This document shows, one piece after another, positions 7,401 through 11,481 of a stretch of DNA of 11,481 nt. The notes beneath the pieces were generated by a model that searched no databases, had not been told where the DNA came from, and saw only the letters and a list, made by a program, of their open reading frames with translations. The first letter of the stretch is position 1, and the number at the start of each line of letters is the position of its first letter. Source of the DNA: Aquabacterium sp. (GTDB lineage: Bacteria; Pseudomonadota; Gammaproteobacteria; Burkholderiales; Burkholderiaceae_C); NCBI GenBank assembly GCA_030654555.1, contig JAURXG010000342.1, positions 1 through 11,481 of the forward strand, in the 5' to 3' direction. The translations under genes were made by a program, and so were the position numbers.

Positions 7401-10400
7401 GCTGTGGGCCTCGGCCCCGCTGTGGAGCTGGTGGGCCAGCCGGCCCGATCCGGCGGCCGCCGGCACACCGCTGTCGGCCGAAGACCAGGCCATGCTGCAC
7501 GCGGTGGCGCGCGACACCTGGCGCTTCTTCGAGCGCTGCGTCACCGCCGACGACCGGCACCTGCCGCCCGACAACCTGCAGATCACGCCGCACGAGATGC
7601 TGGCGCGCCGCACCTCGCCCACCAACATCGGGCTGTACCTGCTGAGCACGGCCTGCGCGCGCCAGTTCGGCTGGATCGGCACGCTCGAGCTGGTGCTGCG
7701 CCTGGAGGCCACGCTGGCCACCCTGCTCACGCTGCAGCGCCACCGCGGCCACTTCCTGAACTGGTACGACACCGCCACCGGCGCACCGCTGCTGCCGATG
7801 TACGTGTCCACCGTGGGCAGCGGCAACCTCAGCGGCCACCTGCTGGCGGTGGCGCAGGCCTGCCGCGAGCGCGCCGCCGACCCCGATGAACGCCAAAGCG
7901 CCGCGCGCCTGCGGGCGCTGGCCGGGCAGTGCGAGCAGCTGGCCTGGGAGGCCGACTTCGCCTTCCTGTACCACCCCAAGCGCCACCTGCTGCACATCGG
8001 CTACCGCGTGGCCGAGCAGCAGCTGGACGCCGGCTTCTACGATCTGCTGGCCTCCGAGTCGCGCATGACCAGCCTGCTGGCGATCGCCAAGGGCGACGTG
8101 CCGGTGCGCCACTGGGCGGCCCTGGGCCGGCCGTTCTTCGCGGTGGGTCGCACGGCCGGGCTGCGCTCGTGGTCGGGGTCGATGTTCGAGTACCTGATGC
8201 CCACGCTGGTTCTGGCCGAGCCCTGGGGCAGCGTGCTGCACGACGCCACCCTCGCCGCGCTGCACGAGCAGAGGCACCACGCGCGCACCCAGGGCGTGCC
8301 CTGGGGCATCTCGGAGTCGGCGCATGCGGGCTGCGACCACACCCTGGCCTACCAGTACGCCCCGCAGGGCGTGCCGCGCCTGGCGCTGCGCCGCACGCCG
8401 CCCGACGAACTGGTGATCGCGCCCTACGCCACGGCGCTGGCCGCGCAGGTCGACGCCAGCGCGGCCTGCCGCAACTTCGACGCGCTGCAGGGCCTGGGGG
8501 CGCGTGGGCACCACGGCTTCATCGAGGCGCTGGACTTCACCCCGGCGCGGCAGACCGGCAGCCAGCGCTGCACGCCGGTCAACACCTTCATGGCCCACCA
8601 CCAGGGCATGAGCATCGTGGCGCTGGCCAACGTGCTGCTGGGCGGCGTGGCACAGCGCTGGGGCATGGCCCACCCGCAGATCGAGGCGATGGCCTCGCTG
8701 CTGCACGAGCGCGCCCCGCGCGAGGTGCCATCACTGCCGGCGCCGCCGGCGCAGGCGCCGCTGCCGTCCGGGCGCCGCCCGCCCGCCCTGCAGCACGAGG
8801 TGCTGCCCGGCACGCTGGCGGTCGAACCCACGCACCTGCTGAGCAACGGCCGCTACCACGTGGCGCTGCGTGGCAACGGCGCGGGCCACAGCCGCCGCGG
8901 CACGGTGGGCATCACCCGCTGGCGCGACGATGCGCTGCGCGACCAGATGCGCAGCTTCTTCTACCTGCGCCGGGCGGCCGACGCACCGCTGGTGTCGCTG
9001 ACCCAGCACCCGGCGCCCGATCCCGCGGCGCACTACCAGAGCGTGTTCCATGCCGACCGGCTGTGCCTGGAGGGCACCTGGCCCGACCTGCAGACCACCA
9101 TCACCACCTGGGTCAGCCCCGAGGACGACATCGAGTTCCGCCAGGTCGAGCTGCGCAACCCGGGCAGCCACACGCTGGACATCGAGCTGATCTCGGCCTT
9201 CGAGGTGACGCTGGCCGAGGCCCGCGCCGACGAGGCGCATCCGGCCTTCAGCAAGCTGTTCGTGCGCGCCGAGTGGCGGCCCGCGGCGCAGGCGCTGGTG
9301 TTCCAGCGCACGCCCCGGCTGGCCGGCGAAGGCGGGCTGCACCTGGCGCACTTCATCGCCGAGCCCGACCGCCACGCCGTGGCCTTCCACGGCCAGGTCG
9401 ACCGCGCGCTGTGGCTGGGCCGCCAGCACACGCCGGCCCAGCCGCAGGCCATACTGCAGGCGCTGCCGGCCACGCCGCTGGCACTGGCGCTGGACACCGG
9501 GCTAGATCCGGTGTGCGTGCTGGCGGTGCGCCTGCGCATCCCGCCCGGCGCCAAGGCACAGCTGACCTTTGCCACCGCCGCCTGCGACGACGGTGCCACG
9601 CTGCGCGCGGTGGTCGACAAGTACCGCCAGCCCAGCCATGTGCAGCGGGCCTCGCTGATGTCGGCCACGCTGGCCGGCATCCGGCTGCGCGCGCTGCGCA
9701 TCGGCGCCGACGAGCTGGCCGCCGTGCAGCTGCTGAGCACCGCGCTGCTGCTGGGCCTGACCCGGGTGCATCCCGAGTGCGGTGGCGAGACCTGCGACCG
9801 CCGGCTGCTGTGGCGGCTGGGCCTGTCGGGCGAGCGGCCGCTGCTGCTGGTGCAGGCCGGCGCGCTGCACGGGCTGGGCCTGCTGCGCACGCTGGCACGC
9901 GCACTGCGGCTGTGGGGCACCAGCGGCGTGGCCTGTGACCTGGTGGTGGTCAACAACGAGCCGGCCAGCTACCAGATGGCGCTGCAGCGCGAGATCGCCG
10001 CGCTGCGCGACGGCCTCGAGGTCGACAGTGCCCACCAACCCGACGCCGAACGTGCGCGCCTGCACCTGCTGCGCGCCGACGAGCTGTCGGGCGCCGAACT
10101 GGCCACGCTGCAGGCCGTGGCGCGGGTGTGCCTGCAGGCCGACGGCCGGCCGCTGGCCCACCATGTGCAGGCCTGGGCGCTGCAGCACGACGAGGCGCTG
10201 CAGGCGCGCCAGGACGTGGCCACCGTGGCACTGGCGCCGGCCAGCCCCCTGGCGGGCATCCGCACCGGCGCGGCGGCGGCCGCGCAAGGCACCTTCGCGG
10301 CCGATGGCAGCTTCGGCTTTGCGGTGCATGCCGACGCGCGCACGCCGCGGCCCTGGGTCAACGTGCTGGCCAATCCCGGCTTCGGCAGCATCGTCTCCGA

Positions 10401-11481
10401 GGCCGGTGGCGGCCACACCTGGGCGGGCAACAGCCGGCTCAACCAGATCACCGCCTGGAGCAACGACCCGGTGGCCGACCCCGCGGCCGAGACCTTCCTG
10501 CTGCAGGACCTGCGCAGCCTGGACGTGTGGAGCGTGGCACCCGGCGCCTGGGGCGACGCCAGCCTGGCCTACCAGGTGCGCCACGAGCCGGGCCGCACCA
10601 CCATCAGCCACCAGCGTGGCGACCTGCAGGTGCAGGCCAGCTGGTGCGTGGACCCTGCCAGCGCGATCAAGCAGCTGCGCCTGCGCATCGCCAACACCGG
10701 CCGGCGCACCCAGCGCCTGCGCCTCACCGGCCTGGTGGAGTGGCTGCTGGGTGCCGAGCGCGCCGACCGCCACACCGTGCACACGGCACGCCACCGCATG
10801 CTGCTGGGCGACGCGGATGCACGCAGTCTGCTGGTGCTGTGCGCAACCCAGCGCGAGCCGTCGGCCGGCTTCGGCGATGGCACCGCCTTCCTGGCGCTGG
10901 CCGGCGTCGACGACAGCCTGCACGACTGGACCTGCGACCGCCGCGAGACCCTGGACGCCCGCGGCCAGCCGGTGCTGCCCGACCACTGGCTGCAGGCCCA
11001 GGGCAGCGGCCTGGACCCCTGCGCGGCGCTGTCGACGCGGCTGGTGCTGGCCGCCGGCGAGGCCAGCGAGCACACGTTCCTGCTGGGTTATGCCGACAGC
11101 CCGCTGGCGGCCGTGCAGCTGGCCAAGGCCGCGGCGCAGCAGGCCCCGGCCGGGCGCGAGCGGGCCGGCCTGGCGCAATGGGACGCGCTGCTCGGCGCCA
11201 CCACCGTGCAGACCCCCGATCCCCTCTTCGACGCGCTGGTCAACCGCTGGCTGCTGTACCAGGCGGTGGCCTGCCGGCTGTGGGCCAAGGCCGGCTTCTA
11301 CCAGGCCGGCGGGGCCACCGGCTACCGCGACCAGCTGCAGGACACGCTGGCGCTGGCCTGGGCCGCGCCGGCGTTGCTGCGCGAGCAGATCCTGCGCTGC
11401 GCGGCGCACCAGTTCAGCGAAGGCGACGTGCTGCACTGGTGGCACCTGCCGGGTGGCGCCGGCGTGCGCACGCACTTCAGC
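4441..11481 (+). CDS. ndvB: Cyclic beta-1,2-glucan synthase (NdvB/ChvB type), C-terminus beyond window
   Basis: My translation reads 2347 residues without a stop to the window end; the family has about 2800-2900. The enzyme makes cyclic beta-1,2-glucan from UDP-glucose at the inner membrane, by initiation, elongation, cyclisation and length control. Domains: an N-terminal region (RAEVFGPERF at 33-42, ISPAAEWLLDNFHL, AWAFVAHTDSAFDEDLL); membrane helices about 426-447 and 450-475; a GT84 glycosyltransferase with DSD at 646-648, SEVYQDLFGEGSFTGKG at 721-737, SHDLLEG and HRWTRGDW at 794-801; further helices about 830-875 and 960-999; a glycoamylase-like domain about 1010-1420 with SPTNIGLYLLS, WGISES and FMAHHQGMS; GH94-type sandwich regions from 1465; and the start of the GH94 phosphorylase barrel with YRDQLQD at 2295-2301. 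The expected GDWND acid motif lies past the window. The GTG at 4441 is the first start after an in-frame TAG; its ribosome binding site is weak. ATG 4498 is an alternative. Confidence 0.95.
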   Translation, partial: MAARGLQRLLPEAPRALCRMLDPGAGALQPPVRAEVFGPERFAQHGRSLGLTHAAARANRSDAGFFPRLRSNIRMLRQAQRYIGGQAATGYEISPAAEWLLDNFHLIDTQLAAIHDGLPRSYFRLLPVLQDEPLAGLPRVYGVAWAFVAHTDSAFDEDLLVRFLGAYQDSRELQLGELWALPTTLRVVLIENLRRLAERVATQKAAREAANLCCDHIGQWSGPALARVHALVAQRGAGATFIAQVMQRLQYRSVAGGAHAEARFPASVQAWLQAMGPELPALQQQQSADQTADNLSVSNAVTSLRAINDADWPDIVARTSPLMRLMLSAPLFAAEHTTTRDQTLHDIERLARRSGQGEGTVARALLNLMHVDPSAQLAIDASVEPAPDRLMASYWLRGAGQAALASALGLADGVRRRLLRAVRHAALPLYLGGVVAGTLALVAGLLQHQGVALATGLGALTALLMLLPASEAVVAVIHRLISESVRPKHLPRLALAGGIPLEHRVMVVVPAMLTSAAGIARLAHRLHLHALANPEVHAQFALLTDWGDADAAQAPDDDALLAEAVRAVAQLNAGAPADAGAPPRFLLLHRRRQFCATEARWLGWERKRGKLEQLVAALAGEAVHDFIDLGALSHIAPGTAYLLTLDSDTQLPPGSLHDLVGVAAHPHNRPQLSADGRRVLTGYGILQPHLVTPLPMPAELTPYHGLFAGQCGIDPYSAASSEVYQDLFGEGSFTGKGLLQVQAVHAVLGGRLPEGRVLSHDLLEGSLARCAAVTDVALIEDAPFHADVAASRLHRWTRGDWQLLPFLLQPRRFPLAAVNRWKMLDNLRRSLVAPAALGLLVLSMAAGGLSPLSAVLLVLAAFAAGPLMGAVAGFAPSRDSVAKRHFYRAAAADGARALSGALWHVTLLLQHALLAGDAIVRTLWRMAVSRRHLLQWTTADAAQAAAQTTLAGSLRQHRAVPLLAAALLLALLAGAAVAPAWAVALCLLWASAPLWSWWASRPDPAAAGTPLSAEDQAMLHAVARDTWRFFERCVTADDRHLPPDNLQITPHEMLARRTSPTNIGLYLLSTACARQFGWIGTLELVLRLEATLATLLTLQRHRGHFLNWYDTATGAPLLPMYVSTVGSGNLSGHLLAVAQACRERAADPDERQSAARLRALAGQCEQLAWEADFAFLYHPKRHLLHIGYRVAEQQLDAGFYDLLASESRMTSLLAIAKGDVPVRHWAALGRPFFAVGRTAGLRSWSGSMFEYLMPTLVLAEPWGSVLHDATLAALHEQRHHARTQGVPWGISESAHAGCDHTLAYQYAPQGVPRLALRRTPPDELVIAPYATALAAQVDASAACRNFDALQGLGARGHHGFIEALDFTPARQTGSQRCTPVNTFMAHHQGMSIVALANVLLGGVAQRWGMAHPQIEAMASLLHERAPREVPSLPAPPAQAPLPSGRRPPALQHEVLPGTLAVEPTHLLSNGRYHVALRGNGAGHSRRGTVGITRWRDDALRDQMRSFFYLRRAADAPLVSLTQHPAPDPAAHYQSVFHADRLCLEGTWPDLQTTITTWVSPEDDIEFRQVELRNPGSHTLDIELISAFEVTLAEARADEAHPAFSKLFVRAEWRPAAQALVFQRTPRLAGEGGLHLAHFIAEPDRHAVAFHGQVDRALWLGRQHTPAQPQAILQALPATPLALALDTGLDPVCVLAVRLRIPPGAKAQLTFATAACDDGATLRAVVDKYRQPSHVQRASLMSATLAGIRLRALRIGADELAAVQLLSTALLLGLTRVHPECGGETCDRRLLWRLGLSGERPLLLVQAGALHGLGLLRTLARALRLWGTSGVACDLVVVNNEPASYQMALQREIAALRDGLEVDSAHQPDAERARLHLLRADELSGAELATLQAVARVCLQADGRPLAHHVQAWALQHDEALQARQDVATVALAPASPLAGIRTGAAAAAQGTFAADGSFGFAVHADARTPRPWVNVLANPGFGSIVSEAGGGHTWAGNSRLNQITAWSNDPVADPAAETFLLQDLRSLDVWSVAPGAWGDASLAYQVRHEPGRTTISHQRGDLQVQASWCVDPASAIKQLRLRIANTGRRTQRLRLTGLVEWLLGAERADRHTVHTARHRMLLGDADARSLLVLCATQREPSAGFGDGTAFLALAGVDDSLHDWTCDRRETLDARGQPVLPDHWLQAQGSGLDPCAALSTRLVLAAGEASEHTFLLGYADSPLAAVQLAKAAAQQAPAGRERAGLAQWDALLGATTVQTPDPLFDALVNRWLLYQAVACRLWAKAGFYQAGGATGYRDQLQDTLALAWAAPALLREQILRCAAHQFSEGDVLHWWHLPGGAGVRTHFS

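Noticed and set aside
3961..8706. A 1581-codon open frame on the minus strand antisense to ompA-type and ndvB genes
   Set aside because: It is Gln/Arg/His/Gly-rich with no recognisable domain, and mirrors the GC-biased codons of the sense genes. The plus-strand frame matches the cyclic glucan synthase along its whole length.
9502..11475. A 657-codon minus-strand open frame at the right end
   Set aside because: Same low-complexity composition; it lies antisense to the GH94 part of ndvB, which has clear family motifs in the sense frame.

Overview
The window comes from a very GC-rich genome with strong G/C preference at third codon positions. The gene families (a Crp/Fnr-type regulator typical of Burkholderiales, an OmpA-family porin with a Pro/Ala hinge and a C-terminal Cys pair, CsbD and BON stress proteins, a giant cyclic glucan synthase) suggest a Gram-negative betaproteobacterium, probably of the order Burkholderiales. 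That placement is inferred from protein character only. No rRNA, tRNA, insertion sequence, CRISPR array or phage gene was seen, and the region looks like ordinary chromosome.

Left part (1-1965): an iron and stress block. A VIT/CCC1-type metal transporter runs leftward off the window edge (432 to 1, N-terminal 144 residues only). A ferritin-like protein (622-1197) is transcribed divergently from it. A BON-domain lipoprotein (1261-1575) and a CsbD-family protein (1649-1885) follow on the same strand, each with a good Shine-Dalgarno sequence. A strong intrinsic terminator (1918-1965) closes this likely three-gene unit.

Middle part (1965-2989): a Crp/Fnr-superfamily regulator on the minus strand converges on the csbD-type gene. 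A 332-base gene-free region containing a GC hairpin separates it from the divergent OmpA-family gene.

Right part (2990-11481): an envelope block on the plus strand. The OmpA-family protein (2990-4177) overlaps by one base a small predicted membrane protein (4177-4437). Its amber stop lies 3 bases before, and in the same frame as, the GTG start of a cyclic beta-1,2-glucan synthase (NdvB/ChvB type, from 4441). The synthase reads open for 2347 codons to the window end without its C-terminus. The layout fits co-expression of an outer-membrane/peptidoglycan anchor with a periplasmic osmoregulatory glucan synthase.

Most of the window is conventional. The least explained element is the small membrane ORF fused in frame, apart from one stop codon, to the front of the glucan synthase.
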